Notes under the pieces: model-generated | What the model was told of the DNA's origin: nothing | The model's input: only the letters and a program-made list of their open reading frames with translations | The model's database searches: none | Source of the DNA: an uncultured Gammaproteobacteria bacterium | Lineage (GTDB): Bacteria; Pseudomonadota; Gammaproteobacteria; DRLM01 | Direction of reading: 5' to 3' | NCBI GenBank assembly: GCA_947259075.1 | Contig: CAMYKQ010000043.1 | Location: 1-41,259 of the forward strand | DNA: 41,259 nt | Translations under genes and position numbers: made by a program | Shown: positions 17,400-25,166 of the stretch, in pieces | Layout: every line of letters starts with the position of its first letter | Numbering within the stretch: position 1 is the first letter of the stretch

Positions 17400-18548
17400 A
17401 TGGAAAACGTAGTGATTATCGGCAGTGGTTTGGCGGGATATACCTTGGCGCGAGAGCTGCGAAAATTGGCTCCGGACTTGCCGGTGCGGTTATTAACGCG
17501 CGACGACGGCACCTCGTATTCCAAACCGATGTTGTCCAACGCGCTGGCAAAGGGAAAAACCGCGCAAAGCTTGGCCATGGCCAGCGCGGAACAAATGGTG
17601 GGGCAATTGAATATGACGATTACCACCCACACCGCGGTGACGGCCATCGACACTCAGGCCCATCGCGTGGTGACCGCGATGGAAGAGATTCCCTACGGCA
17701 ACTTGGTCTTGGCCGTCGGCGCGGAGCCGGTACGCCCGCCCCTTGAGGGCGATGCCGCCGGCGCGGTGTTGTCGGTGAACAATCTGGCGGACTACGCCGT
17801 GTTTCGCGCGGCATTGGATGAGGCGCGGCATGTGGCGATTATCGGTCCGGGTCTCATCGGTTGCGAATTCGCCAATGATCTCATCGCCGCGGGAAAGCAA
17901 GTGACGGTGATCGGCCCGGGCAAGGCGCCGCTGGATCGTTTGGCGCCCGCGCCGGTCGGTGTATCCGTGCAAGCGGCATTGGCCAAGCTTGGCGTGGAGT
18001 GGCGTTTGGGCGTGACGGCGGCGCGGGTGGATCATCATGCCGGCGCGTATCAAGTCGGCCTGTCGGACGGTGGCGCGGTGCGGGCTGATTGCGTGCTCTC
18101 GGCCGTGGGGCTGCGGCCGAACCTCACGCTCGCCAAGGCGGCGGGTTTAAACACGGGGCGCGGCATCGTGGTGGATCGTCACCTGCAAAGCAGCGCGCCC
18201 GATGTCTATGCCCTCGGTGATTGCGCCGAAGTGGCGGGCTTGGTCTTGCCCTTTGTCATGCCCATCATGCACGCCGCGCGCGCCTTGGCGCAGACCTTGG
18301 CGGGCACGCCCACGGTGCTGACGTATCCCGCGATGCCGGTCGTGGTGAAGACGCCGGCCTGTCCGCTGGTGGTTTCGCCGCCGGCCGTGGGCGCGGAGGG
18401 GCATTGGCAGATTGAACACATCGAAGAGGGTGGCGTGCGCGCGTTGTATCGCGGTGGTGACGGCCGGGTGCTGGGTTTCGCCTTGAGCGGCATCGCGGCG
18501 GCCGAGCGCCAGGCATGGAGCAAGGACTTGCCGCCGGTGCTAGCGTGA
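17400..18548 (+). CDS. FAD-dependent oxidoreductase, rubredoxin-NAD(+) reductase type
   Basis: 382 residues with ribosome site AAGGTGAGG before ATG 17400. An FAD-binding motif is at the N-terminus (VVIIGSGLAGYTLARELRK) and an NAD(P)H motif near residue 145 (HVAIIGPGLIGCEFANDL). The second FAD motif is VYALGDCAEV, followed by a C-terminal region with a MHAARALAQTLAG helix. Sequence and length fit the rubredoxin reductase family (RubB/AlkT), which passes electrons from NADH to rubredoxin, for alkane oxidation or for reducing oxygen species. No rubredoxin gene is in the window. Placement after oxyR suggests a part in oxidative stress. Other reductases of the family remain possible. Confidence 0.85.
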   Translation: MENVVIIGSGLAGYTLARELRKLAPDLPVRLLTRDDGTSYSKPMLSNALAKGKTAQSLAMASAEQMVGQLNMTITTHTAVTAIDTQAHRVVTAMEEIPYGNLVLAVGAEPVRPPLEGDAAGAVLSVNNLADYAVFRAALDEARHVAIIGPGLIGCEFANDLIAAGKQVTVIGPGKAPLDRLAPAPVGVSVQAALAKLGVEWRLGVTAARVDHHAGAYQVGLSDGGAVRADCVLSAVGLRPNLTLAKAAGLNTGRGIVVDRHLQSSAPDVYALGDCAEVAGLVLPFVMPIMHAARALAQTLAGTPTVLTYPAMPVVVKTPACPLVVSPPAVGAEGHWQIEHIEEGGVRALYRGGDGRVLGFALSGIAAAERQAWSKDLPPVLA

Positions 18549-18559
18549 AATAAGCGCTC

Positions 18560-18798
18560 GCGCTAAGACGGGACTCAGCGCGGGTGTTTTTCTTCGTGGT
18601 GCGCGATGATGAGGCGGGGCAGCTCAGCGCGCTGAAACTGCCTAAAAACAGCCGCGTCATCTGCCTGTATCGCGCGGCCATTTTATCCTGGCCGGCGCCG
18701 ATACGGCGTTATGCGCCGGTGACGAGGCGGTCATTTTATTGCACGGCGACAGCTTGGCAGAGGTGAACCAGCGTTGGGGGCAAGGGGCGCGGCAATAA
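18560..18798 (+). pseudogene. Frameshifted RCK_C (TrkA-C) domain fragment
   Basis: Two frames together give a TrkA-C-like domain. The first frame reads VFFFVVRDDEAGQLSALKL then PKNSRVICLYR up to about 18675; the next frame continues GHFILAGADTALCAGDEAVI and LLHGDSLAEVNQRWGQGARQ with stop at 18796-18798. This follows the RCK_C pattern (leucine-proline, SRV..I.R, .F..G.T.L..GD.V.). One frameshift at the R-G-H junction separates the halves, and no N-terminal part or nucleotide-binding domain is present. It is a remnant of a K+ transport regulator or antiporter gene, just upstream of the MscS-type channel gene. A recent sequencing error is possible, but the missing N-terminus argues for decay. 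Confidence 0.6.
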
Positions 18799-18918
18799 GG
18801 CCTTCTCCCGGCGTTGGTGGCGGCATGGACCGGTATGTGTTTTAAGTAATGTGGGGCACGCCACCGGGCTGGCGCGGTATAGTCTTTGTCGTGACATGAC
18901 GGGGTCAAGGAGAGCAGG

Positions 18919-21270
18919 GTGGTTAAGCTGAATATTGCACGGTGGCGCGTGAGTTCAATCGGGTGGACGCTCGCGCTGATCGCCATCGTCTGCTGCGCAA
19001 TGAGTCCATCATTCGCCGCTGCTGATCAGGACGCGCACTGGCAACAGAATGCCGCAGATATTGATCGTATCGAACAAGGCTTGAGTCGCGGCGCAAACAC
19101 GGAAGAGCGCTTGCGTGTCTGGAACGATGAGGTTTTAAGCATCAAGTTCTCAAGTCAGGAATGCGTTGCGCAAGCCGAGCGCGATGTGGCCAAGCTGGAG
19201 CAGGACTTGGCCAGCCTTGGCGCCGCGCCAGAGGTGTTGACGGGGGAGGCCGCGCTTAAACGCCGGGCGCTCGAACAAGAAAAACAAGGCGGCGAAGCGC
19301 GGCTTGCCAGTTGCCGTTTGCTGCTGCTACGCAGTGATGAAGCGCAACGGAGCATCGCCGGCCAACATCGCAGCGTGTTGACGGAACGCCTGTCGCGGCG
19401 CGGCGCGAATTTCATCAGCGTGCTTAAAACGGATTTGAGCCAAGCGCCGCAATGGCTGGGCGCGGGTGCGGCTTATTTCTTTTCGCACACCGGTGTAGAA
19501 GCGCTCTCTATTTGGGCTTGGGCGGTTTTACTGGCGATATTGCTCATCACCGCCCGCGCGGGTTTGCGCGCGCGGCGCACCTTGCGAGCTTGGGCCGCGC
19601 CACGCGCGTGGGACGAAAGCTTTACTGATCGTTTTAATCATGCGCTGATACTCACCTGCGCGCGCTTCGCGCCGCATTTGCTGATGTCCGCCGCCGCGGC
19701 TTTATTTTTATATGTCTTGTTAGGCGCGGTGCGGCCCTTGCCCGCACTCGCCGTGCTCGGCTATGGTTTCTTGCTGTATTTCGCGGCGTGGGTGCTGGTG
19801 CGAGTGTTGTTCGCGCCACCGTCGCCGGCGGCGCTGGTGGTAGATATGCCGCTGGAGGTGGCGCAGGCCTTGGCGCGGCGGCTGAATATTTTATTTTGGC
19901 TGGTCTTCGGCGGCTATTTAGTATTCTCCAGCGTGCTTGCGCCGGGTCTTCCGGAGGCGGCCTTCTTGCTGGCGCGTGGTGTATTCGCGGCCTTGGTGGT
20001 GCTCAATTTGATTTGGGCCTTGTGGTTGATCGGCCGCATCCCGGCCTTCGCGCGCACGCTGTGGCTGCGCGCGGTATTGTGGCTGGCGCTGACCGCGGGA
20101 CTGGTGGCGGAGCTGGCGGGATATCGTGAACTGTCGCTGATGGTGTGGCAGGTAGTGATAGGGACGGTGGCGGCTATTGGCGGGCTGTATCTTGCTAGCC
20201 GTTTGTTCCGGGAGTTGTTCAACGGTTTTGACGAAGGCCGGGGCGCTTGGGCGCGCTATGTGCGGGGCTATTTCGGTATCGAGACGGGCGAAAGCGTACC
20301 GGGTTTGATGTGGTTGCGAATGACTGTGTTATTGGTGCTATGGTTTTTATTCGGCGCCGTTGTGCTGCGAGTATGGGGCTTGCATGACAGTATCGGTCTG
20401 CAAATCTACCAATATTTAGTGGAAGGGTTTCCTGTCGGTTCGCTCACTATCGTGCCGGCGCGGGTGCTGCTGGCCTTGATAGTGTTTATTTTGGTGTTCG
20501 CGATCAGTGGCTGGCTCCGCGCGCGTTTGGAAAAGGTCTGGCTGATTAACGCACCCATGGATCGCGGCGCGCGCGAGGCCCTGGTGTCCATTGCCGGTTA
20601 TGCGGGCGGGGGCATCGCCATTCTCACCGCGCTGGCGGTGGCTGGAGTTGAATTCAGTAATCTCGCCATCATCGCCGGCGCCTTGTCGGTGGGTATCGGG
20701 TTTGGTTTGCAGAATATCGTCAACAATTTCATTTCGGGTTTGATCTTGCTCTTCGAGCGGCCCATCAAAAGCGGCGATTGGGTAGTGGTGGGCGGCACGG
20801 AAGGTTTTGTTAAACGGATACGCATACGTTCGACGCAGATTCAAACTTTCGACCGCGCCGACGTCATCGTGCCGAATTCCGAATTGATCTCGGGTCAGGT
20901 AACCAACTGGATGCTGCAAGACGCGCGCGGCCGGATTAAAATCCCGATCGGCGTCGCCTATGGCAGTGATACGCAATTGGTGAAGGAGACCTTGTTATCC
21001 GTCGCCTGGCAGCATCCCTTGGTGATTAAAGGCGAGGCCGATTGGGAGCCCAAGGTGCTGTTTCTGAATTTCGGCGAGAGTTCGCTGGATTTTGAGTTGC
21101 GCGTGTTTATCCGGGAGATCGACAGACGTTTCGATTTGCAGAGTGATCTCAACTTCGCCATCGATGCCGCCTTCCGCGCGCGCGGTATCGAAATTCCATT
21201 TCCGCAACGCGATTTGCATGTCAAAAACTGGCCCGCCAATATGGCTCCGCGTCCGGCTGATGATGCTTAA
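18919..21270 (+). CDS. Large MscS-family mechanosensitive channel
   Basis: 783 residues from GTG 18919, with AAGGAG 6 nt upstream. A signal peptide (ending SFAAA) leads into a periplasmic helical segment to ~residue 160, followed by about eight hydrophobic segments (for example ALSIWAWAVLLAILLITARA and LLMSAAAALFLYVLLGAV). The MscS domain lies at about residues 550-760: the pore helix region AIIAGALSVGIGFGLQNIVNNFISGLILLFERPI, then the beta domain DWVVVGGTEGFVKRIRIRST and DVIVPNSELISGQVTNW. The architecture resembles MscK/YbdG-type or DUF3772 relatives that release solutes on hypo-osmotic shock. It acts in the inner membrane. It is preceded by a decayed RCK_C fragment. Confidence 0.94.
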   Translation: MVKLNIARWRVSSIGWTLALIAIVCCAMSPSFAAADQDAHWQQNAADIDRIEQGLSRGANTEERLRVWNDEVLSIKFSSQECVAQAERDVAKLEQDLASLGAAPEVLTGEAALKRRALEQEKQGGEARLASCRLLLLRSDEAQRSIAGQHRSVLTERLSRRGANFISVLKTDLSQAPQWLGAGAAYFFSHTGVEALSIWAWAVLLAILLITARAGLRARRTLRAWAAPRAWDESFTDRFNHALILTCARFAPHLLMSAAAALFLYVLLGAVRPLPALAVLGYGFLLYFAAWVLVRVLFAPPSPAALVVDMPLEVAQALARRLNILFWLVFGGYLVFSSVLAPGLPEAAFLLARGVFAALVVLNLIWALWLIGRIPAFARTLWLRAVLWLALTAGLVAELAGYRELSLMVWQVVIGTVAAIGGLYLASRLFRELFNGFDEGRGAWARYVRGYFGIETGESVPGLMWLRMTVLLVLWFLFGAVVLRVWGLHDSIGLQIYQYLVEGFPVGSLTIVPARVLLALIVFILVFAISGWLRARLEKVWLINAPMDRGAREALVSIAGYAGGGIAILTALAVAGVEFSNLAIIAGALSVGIGFGLQNIVNNFISGLILLFERPIKSGDWVVVGGTEGFVKRIRIRSTQIQTFDRADVIVPNSELISGQVTNWMLQDARGRIKIPIGVAYGSDTQLVKETLLSVAWQHPLVIKGEADWEPKVLFLNFGESSLDFELRVFIREIDRRFDLQSDLNFAIDAAFRARGIEIPFPQRDLHVKNWPANMAPRPADDA

Positions 21271-21558
21271 GCTGTGGTTGCCCTCGTCTTGAGTACGGAG
21301 CGGGCGGGGTGGCCGTTTAAGGACGGATTTGGCTGTTTTGTACGATCGCGTCCAATGCCGGCTGGCCGTATTTTTTAACGGGGGTAAGAAATACTTGGCT
21401 TCTTAGGCCCGAAAGGTATACGCTACCCCCAGTTGCAGTTTTTTGTCTTGTAGCAATTTCGGTAGTTCCTCGCAGTGTATAGTGCAAATCCTCCCGCAAT
21501 TTCTCAGCAGTAATCTGCATCTAGTACAGTGTTATTTCAATTTATAGAGGTTATTAGA
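21271..21558. other. 288-bp gene-free stretch upstream of the cold-shock gene
   Basis: No supported gene. It probably contains the promoter and the 5' leader of the cold-shock gene, which are long in this family. A 67-codon ORF on the minus strand (21317-21520) has no recognisable motif and no ribosome site that I could identify. Confidence 0.4.
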
Positions 21559-21762
21559 ATGGCTACAGGTACAGTTAAGTGGTTTAACGATAGCAAGGGT
21601 TTTGGCTTTATTTCCCCCACGGACGGCAGTGCCGACGTGTTTGTCCATCACTCCGCCATCCAGGCGAGCGGTTTCAAATCGCTGGCCGAGGGGCAGACGG
21701 TTTCTTTTGAAACCGAGCGCGGCGCCAAAGGCCCCAGCGCCGTGAATGTCGTACCCCAGTAA
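21559..21762 (+). CDS. Cold-shock domain protein (CspA family)
   Basis: 67 residues from ATG 21559, with GAGG 8 nt upstream; an ATG ten codons earlier adds non-family residues. The single OB-fold carries RNP1 (KGFGFI) and RNP2 (DVFVHHSAI), which bind single-stranded RNA and act as an RNA chaperone. [21 protein letters not shown] and [15 protein letters not shown] are typical. It is a stand-alone gene closed by a strong terminator. The exact Csp paralogue cannot be assigned. Confidence 0.97.
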   Translation: MATGTVKWFNDSKGFGFISPTDGSADVFVHHSAIQASGFKSLAEGQTVSFETERGAKGPSAVNVVPQ

Positions 21763-21786
21763 GATTAAGCAGACTTAGTCTAAAAT

Positions 21787-21817
21787 AAAAAGCCCCGCCC
21801 AGCGCGGGGCTTTTTTT
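21787..21817 (+). terminator. Rho-independent terminator of the cold-shock gene
   Basis: AGCCCCGC at 21791-21798 pairs with GCGGGGCT at 21804-21811 around CCAGC, with A-tract before and seven T after (21811-21817). It lies 24 nt beyond the csp stop and is a textbook intrinsic terminator. Confidence 0.95.
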
Positions 21818-21937
21818 GTCCGCGATATGGGTCCTCGTCGTGATTTGCGGCTAGGGCGGCGCTTGCCGGGATCTCGCTACGCTCGGGCACGCCCGTTTTC
21901 AAACGCGCATGAATTGCCACCTCGCCGCCGCAGCGGC

Positions 21938-22552
21938 TCACAAGTACAGCAGGATTGCGATGTAGTGGCTAATGCTGCCCGCCAGTACGAATAGATGCCA
22001 GACGCCATGGCACCAGAGATACCAGTGGTCCAGTACAAAGAACGCAATGCCAGCGGTATAGAAAATGCCGCCCGCCAGTAGCCAGCGAAAACCCGCCGGC
22101 GGCAACGCGGCGAGTATCGGATCCAAGGTGAAGAGGCAGAGCCAACCCATGACGAGATAGATGATGATGGGCATCACGCGGGCGCCTTTGCGCGGCAGCG
22201 CGTCCAGGACGATGCCGCACAGCGCCAGCCCCCAGATCGCGCCAAACATCCACCAGCCCAAGGCACCTTTGAGCGCGATGAGCATGAAAGGTGTGTATGT
22301 GCCTGCGATCAACAAGTAGATGGCCTGGTGGTCCAGCACTCTAAATACCTGTTTAGCCCGGCCAGTGAGACTGTGATACAGCGTGGAGATGAGATAGAGC
22401 AGAAACAGAGTAAAGCCGTAGACGCTGTAGCTGATGATCTTAGTGGCATCCCCATCCAGCGCGGCAAAGGTAACCAGCACCGCGCCCCCGGCCAGCGCGA
22501 GCACCGCGCCGACCAGATGACTGATGCTATTGAGTCGTTCTCCTTTGCGCAT
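21938..22552 (-). CDS. Hemolysin III family membrane protein (PAQR/YqfA-like)
   Basis: 204 residues from ATG 22552 (MRKGERLNSISHLVGAVLA); 36 codons further upstream have no family match. Seven hydrophobic segments are visible. The family signatures are near the N-terminus (NSISHLVGAVLALAGG), in the middle (STLYHSLTGRAKQVFRVLDHQAIYLLIAGTYTPF) and at the C-terminus (HGVWHLFVLAGSISHYIAIL). The conserved His and Asp residues match the zinc site of progestin/adiponectin-receptor-type hydrolases. Despite the name, a haemolytic role is unproven; lipid or membrane homeostasis is more likely. A truncated copy of its 5' end lies at 23803-23862. Confidence 0.94.
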   Translation of the reverse strand: MRKGERLNSISHLVGAVLALAGGAVLVTFAALDGDATKIISYSVYGFTLFLLYLISTLYHSLTGRAKQVFRVLDHQAIYLLIAGTYTPFMLIALKGALGWWMFGAIWGLALCGIVLDALPRKGARVMPIIIYLVMGWLCLFTLDPILAALPPAGFRWLLAGGIFYTAGIAFFVLDHWYLWCHGVWHLFVLAGSISHYIAILLYL

Positions 22553-22624
22553 GCGCGTTATTCTACAGAAATCCTCATGCCGGCTTGAGGTGAATGGGCT
22601 GGGCTGAGGTATTCCTCGGCGAAA

Positions 22625-22653
22625 TTTATAGCGTCGAACCCCGCCCCTATAAT
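22625..22653 (+). promoter_or_regulatory. Orphan sigma-70-like promoter facing right
   Basis: TTTATA (22625-22630) and a perfect TATAAT (22648-22653) have a 17-bp spacer. It resembles the guaB promoter in its CCCCTATAATG context. No ORF starts close downstream; the next rightward gene is 340 nt away. It may give a short RNA or a long leader, or be fortuitous. Confidence 0.4.
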
Positions 22654-22752
22654 GTGCCATACCGTGTTTTTCCCCGGTTCACCGAGGGAGCGCTGAAGGG
22701 CGGATTAAGCGATGGCCGTGGTGCCGGATAGCATTAGCTTTAGAGCGGTGAT

Positions 22753-22795
22753 TCATTGAGGGCGCATTATGGAAACATGTATTGGGCCTCAATGA
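22753..22795. promoter_or_regulatory. Inverted repeat upstream of the PEP-CTERM gene, possible enhancer site
   Basis: TCATTGAGG at 22753-22761 and CCTCAATGA at 22787-22795 are perfect inverted copies. Their centre is about 150 bp upstream of the start expected from the -24/-12 promoter, a usual distance for the activator site of a sigma-54 promoter. The activator identity is inference. Confidence 0.4.
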
Positions 22796-22897
22796 GCATC
22801 AAAATTCCCTTCGATGAGTTGTCGGCTTTCTTTACAGAGTCCTCGTGACTAAATAAAAAAAATCTCAACCTATTGTTACAAATTAATTAAGTTAATG

Positions 22898-22913
22898 TGG
22901 CGCGCATCGTGCT
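22898..22913 (+). promoter_or_regulatory. Probable sigma-54 (-24/-12) promoter of the PEP-CTERM gene
   Basis: TGGCGCGCATCGTGCT has GG and GC separated by exactly 10 nt and matches TGGCACG-N4-TTGCW at most fixed positions. Transcription would start near 22925, about 66 nt before the ATG. PEP-CTERM genes of exosortase-bearing bacteria are known to be associated with sigma-54 and PrsK/PrsR regulators. Confidence 0.6.
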
Positions 22914-22990
22914 CTCCATCCTGGGCAGGTTTGTCAGTACCTCTTTGGGTGATAAAGCCCAAGAGGATTTTTTCGATTTTGGAGATTTTT

Positions 22991-23608
22991 ATGACTAGAT
23001 ATTTGCTGATTTTCGCCGGATTATTCGTGCTTTCACCCATGGCGAATGCCTTGGTTTTTTACACCGATAGGTCGACTTTTGAATCAGATATTTCCGTAGG
23101 CCAGATTGTTGATTTTGAGTCTCCATTTTCTTTTTCAAATACGATCTTAACCTTCGGAGACGCGACTTTTATCAGCACGGATGGAAGTGGCATTCATCGC
23201 ACAGACTCGGGTACTTTTGGCGGTAGCTCGACTCGGCTCGCGGCACAAAATTCTGGTGGGATCGCGATCGAACTCGCTGCGGGACATCAGGCCTTAGGTT
23301 TGGATGTCGGTGAATTATTTCCTGGCGTTAGCACGGGTACATTCACTCTTTATGATGCCTTCGGAGCGTTGCTGGACACTGTCGTCATGGAGGTCGGTTA
23401 CTTTGGCGGTTCTCCTAGTTTTGTCGGCTGGACGAATACAACGGACATTGGTCGTTTAGAGTTTTTTGTGGCGGGTAGTAATGTTTTTGAGACTATCGAC
23501 AATGTAACCCTGGGCACGGTTTCCCGTGTGCCAGAACCCGCAACCATGCTTCTCTTCGGCGCTGGCCTGCTGGGTTTATTGGGAATGGCGCGTCGCAAAG
23601 CGGTTTAA
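22991..23608 (+). CDS. PEP-CTERM sorting domain protein
   Basis: 205 residues from ATG 22991, with GGAG 6 nt upstream; an in-frame ATG at 22895 overlaps the sigma-54 site and was rejected. A signal peptide (MTRYLLIFAGLFVLSPMANA) is followed by a beta-rich, Gly/Ser/Thr-rich domain with no identified fold. The C-terminus is a full exosortase signal: VPEPATMLL, a hydrophobic stretch (FGAGLLGLLGMA) and a basic RRK tail. The mature protein is therefore expected to be sorted by EpsH/XrtA and placed at the surface or in an extracellular matrix. No exosortase or polysaccharide genes are in the window. GC content is lower than in the flanks. Confidence 0.92.
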   Translation: MTRYLLIFAGLFVLSPMANALVFYTDRSTFESDISVGQIVDFESPFSFSNTILTFGDATFISTDGSGIHRTDSGTFGGSSTRLAAQNSGGIAIELAAGHQALGLDVGELFPGVSTGTFTLYDAFGALLDTVVMEVGYFGGSPSFVGWTNTTDIGRLEFFVAGSNVFETIDNVTLGTVSRVPEPATMLLFGAGLLGLLGMARRKAV

Positions 23609-23629
23609 TAGCCTTTCTTGTTCATGAGG

Positions 23630-23655
23630 ACGGCGGCCAACTGGTCGCCGTTTTT
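23630..23655 (+). terminator. Rho-independent terminator of the PEP-CTERM gene
   Basis: CGGCGGCCA at 23631-23639 pairs with TGGTCGCCG at 23642-23650 (one G-U pair), closed by a very short loop and followed by five T. It lies about 20 nt past the stop. Confidence 0.75.
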
Positions 23656-23683
23656 GTTTCTGGACCCCGTGTTTCTGAGGTTT

Positions 23684-23710
23684 GTCCATGGTTCGAAGCG
23701 GAACATGGAC
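23684..23710. repeat. Imperfect inverted repeat
   Basis: GTCCATGGTTC at 23684-23694 pairs with GAACATGGAC at 23701-23710 with one bulged base. It lies in the ~480-bp gene-free region between the PEP-CTERM and first Hsp20 gene, which otherwise holds a hemolysin III fragment and a heat-shock-type promoter. Function unknown. Confidence 0.5.
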
Positions 23711-23802
23711 GAGTGTCCAGCCAAGGGCGCGTTGTGCGCACGCGCTAATTCGCCAAGCGTGCCGCATCTCCCCCGGCTGCAAGCGCGAGACTAGGCGCGG
23801 AA

Positions 23803-23862
23803 AAAGTAACCAGCACCGCGCCGACGAGGTGACTGATGCTATTGAGTCTTTCCCCTTTGCGC
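23803..23862 (-). pseudogene. Truncated duplicate of the hemolysin III gene 5' end
   Basis: On the minus strand the sequence reads RKGERLNSISHLVGAVLVTF, the same as residues 2-26 of the intact gene at 21938-22552 minus an internal LALAGGAV. The deletion lies between two GAVL repeats. The start codon and everything after about 25 codons are gone. It is in the same orientation as the intact gene, and the two copies flank the PEP-CTERM gene. Confidence 0.75.
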
Positions 23863-23989
23863 GTTTATTGCCGGGTTTTAATTACAAGATACTTAGAATT
23901 CACTAAATCTTGTAGTAGTCCTTGAACTCCAGGGGTTGCCCTCTTGGCCATCCACTATAAATAAGCGCTGAAAAGCTTGAAATCAAGCC

Positions 23990-24017
23990 CTTGAAATTTT
24001 GTGTGGCGCACCTACTT
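23990..24017 (+). promoter_or_regulatory. Possible heat-shock (sigma-32) promoter of the Hsp20 genes
   Basis: CTTGAAA at 23990-23996 is a perfect -35 of the sigma-32 type. CCTACTT at 24011-24017 is a fair -10, with a 14-bp spacer. A short palindrome, GCTTGAAATCAAGC (23975-23988), sits just upstream. The start at 24087 would leave a leader of about 60 nt. Confidence 0.5.
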
Positions 24018-24086
24018 TGGACAATGTTGGCGTCCCGGAGAACTTTGAAGGGGCGGTTACATTAAGCCTAATTGGAGGAGCATACA

Positions 24087-24524
24087 ATGTATCGATCACT
24101 GTTTCCCCGCGATCTTTTTTCAGATTTAGTGCGTCTGCAAAGGCAGATGCAACAAGCCCTTGAATCCGGACCGAGTATCCGCGGTTGGGGCCGTGGCGGC
24201 TTTCCCGCGCTCAATGTGGGCGGCACCCCCAACTCCGTGGAAGTATACGCCTTTGCGCCGGGTATAGATCCCGATGCTGTTGAAGTCAAATTGGAACGTG
24301 GCGTGTTGAGTATTTCTGGTGAGCGGAGTGTGACGCTGGCCGATGAACGGGACAAGGCCGCGGTGCATATCAACGAACGCTTCGCCGGCCATTTTCACCG
24401 CGTGATAAATCTCTCTGACGACATCGATCCGAATGCCGTCACGGCTGAATACCGCGACGGTGTGTTGCGCATCAGCCTTAAGCGCCGCGAGGCCGCGCAG
24501 CCGCGCCGCATCGCCATCCACTAA
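24087..24524 (+). CDS. Small heat-shock protein, Hsp20 family (first of pair)
   Basis: 145 residues from ATG 24087, with GGAGGAG 8 nt upstream. The alpha-crystallin domain spans about residues 45-140: PNSVEVYAFAPGIDPDAVEVKLERGVL, ISGER, FHRVINLSDDIDPNAV and the A-x-x-x-(D/N)-G-V-L signature in AEYRDGVLRISLKRRE. The N-terminal arm (FPRDLFSDLVRLQRQMQQAL) is short. Such proteins hold unfolded proteins in large oligomers for refolding by DnaK. It overlaps no other gene and lies 16 nt upstream of a second, divergent family member, so the two form an operon. Confidence 0.96.
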   Translation: MYRSLFPRDLFSDLVRLQRQMQQALESGPSIRGWGRGGFPALNVGGTPNSVEVYAFAPGIDPDAVEVKLERGVLSISGERSVTLADERDKAAVHINERFAGHFHRVINLSDDIDPNAVTAEYRDGVLRISLKRREAAQPRRIAIH

Positions 24525-24540
24525 TCGAGGAGGAAAAGCC

Positions 24541-24924
24541 ATGAATGAAGCCGCGACTGTAACCAAGCGTGACGTGGAACAGACGCGCGCGGAATCCGCC
24601 TTATTACCCTTGGTCGATGTTGTTGAGGACGCCGGTGGTATTACACTGTATGCCGATCTCCCCGGGGTTTCCAAGGAGAATCTCCATCTGGAAATTGAGG
24701 CGGAAAATCTGACGATAGCCGGCGAGGTCAGTCTGAATACCCCGGATAATCTCGAAGCCAGCCATATCGAGCTGGAGCTGCCGCGCTATCGCCGCGTCTT
24801 TGCCCTATCCAAGGAATTGGACAGCGCCAAAGTGACGGCCGAGTTCAAGAATGGCGTGTTGCAGTTACGCATCCCCAAGGCGGAACACGCGCAGCCACGC
24901 AAGATCGAGATTCAAGTGTCTTGA
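24541..24924 (+). CDS. Small heat-shock protein, Hsp20 family (second of pair)
   Basis: 127 residues from ATG 24541, with GAGGAGG upstream; the longer frame from 24433 lies within the first hsp gene. The alpha-crystallin domain starts near residue 28: GITLYADLPGVSKENLHLEIEAENL, then RYRRVFALSKELDSAKVTAEFKNGVL with the closing I-P-K-A-E motif. There is no I-x-I motif beyond EIQVS. Only moderate similarity to the first protein suggests an old duplication and a mixed oligomer. No clear terminator follows. Confidence 0.96.
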   Translation: MNEAATVTKRDVEQTRAESALLPLVDVVEDAGGITLYADLPGVSKENLHLEIEAENLTIAGEVSLNTPDNLEASHIELELPRYRRVFALSKELDSAKVTAEFKNGVLQLRIPKAEHAQPRKIEIQVS

Positions 24925-25166
24925 TATCGCTATTGTAGCTGGAGGGTGCGCCAGGCGCGCGTGCTCATATGTCAGCTGCGCAATGCAATCGCAGTGGCGT
25001 CACCGCCCGCGCAAACGATTGAGTATTTTCTCAAACCGACGGCGTGGCATCATGGCCTTTACGGACAGGGCGCATGGCGCACCCTTTTTTAAACATGCGG
25101 TAGTTAGCAGATGCGGGGCCGCGCTGTTCGCTTTATGCCCGCGGCCTACGGCCATCGCCGCGAGCA

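Noticed and set aside
21317-21520. 67-codon minus-strand ORF before the cold-shock gene
   Set aside because: No family resemblance and no clear start signal; the region is better explained as the leader and promoter of the csp gene.
25060-25100. Possible terminator after the Hsp20 pair (GGGCGCATGGCGCACCC then T-run)
   Set aside because: The stem has mismatches in the middle and a weak fold, so it was not listed as a feature.
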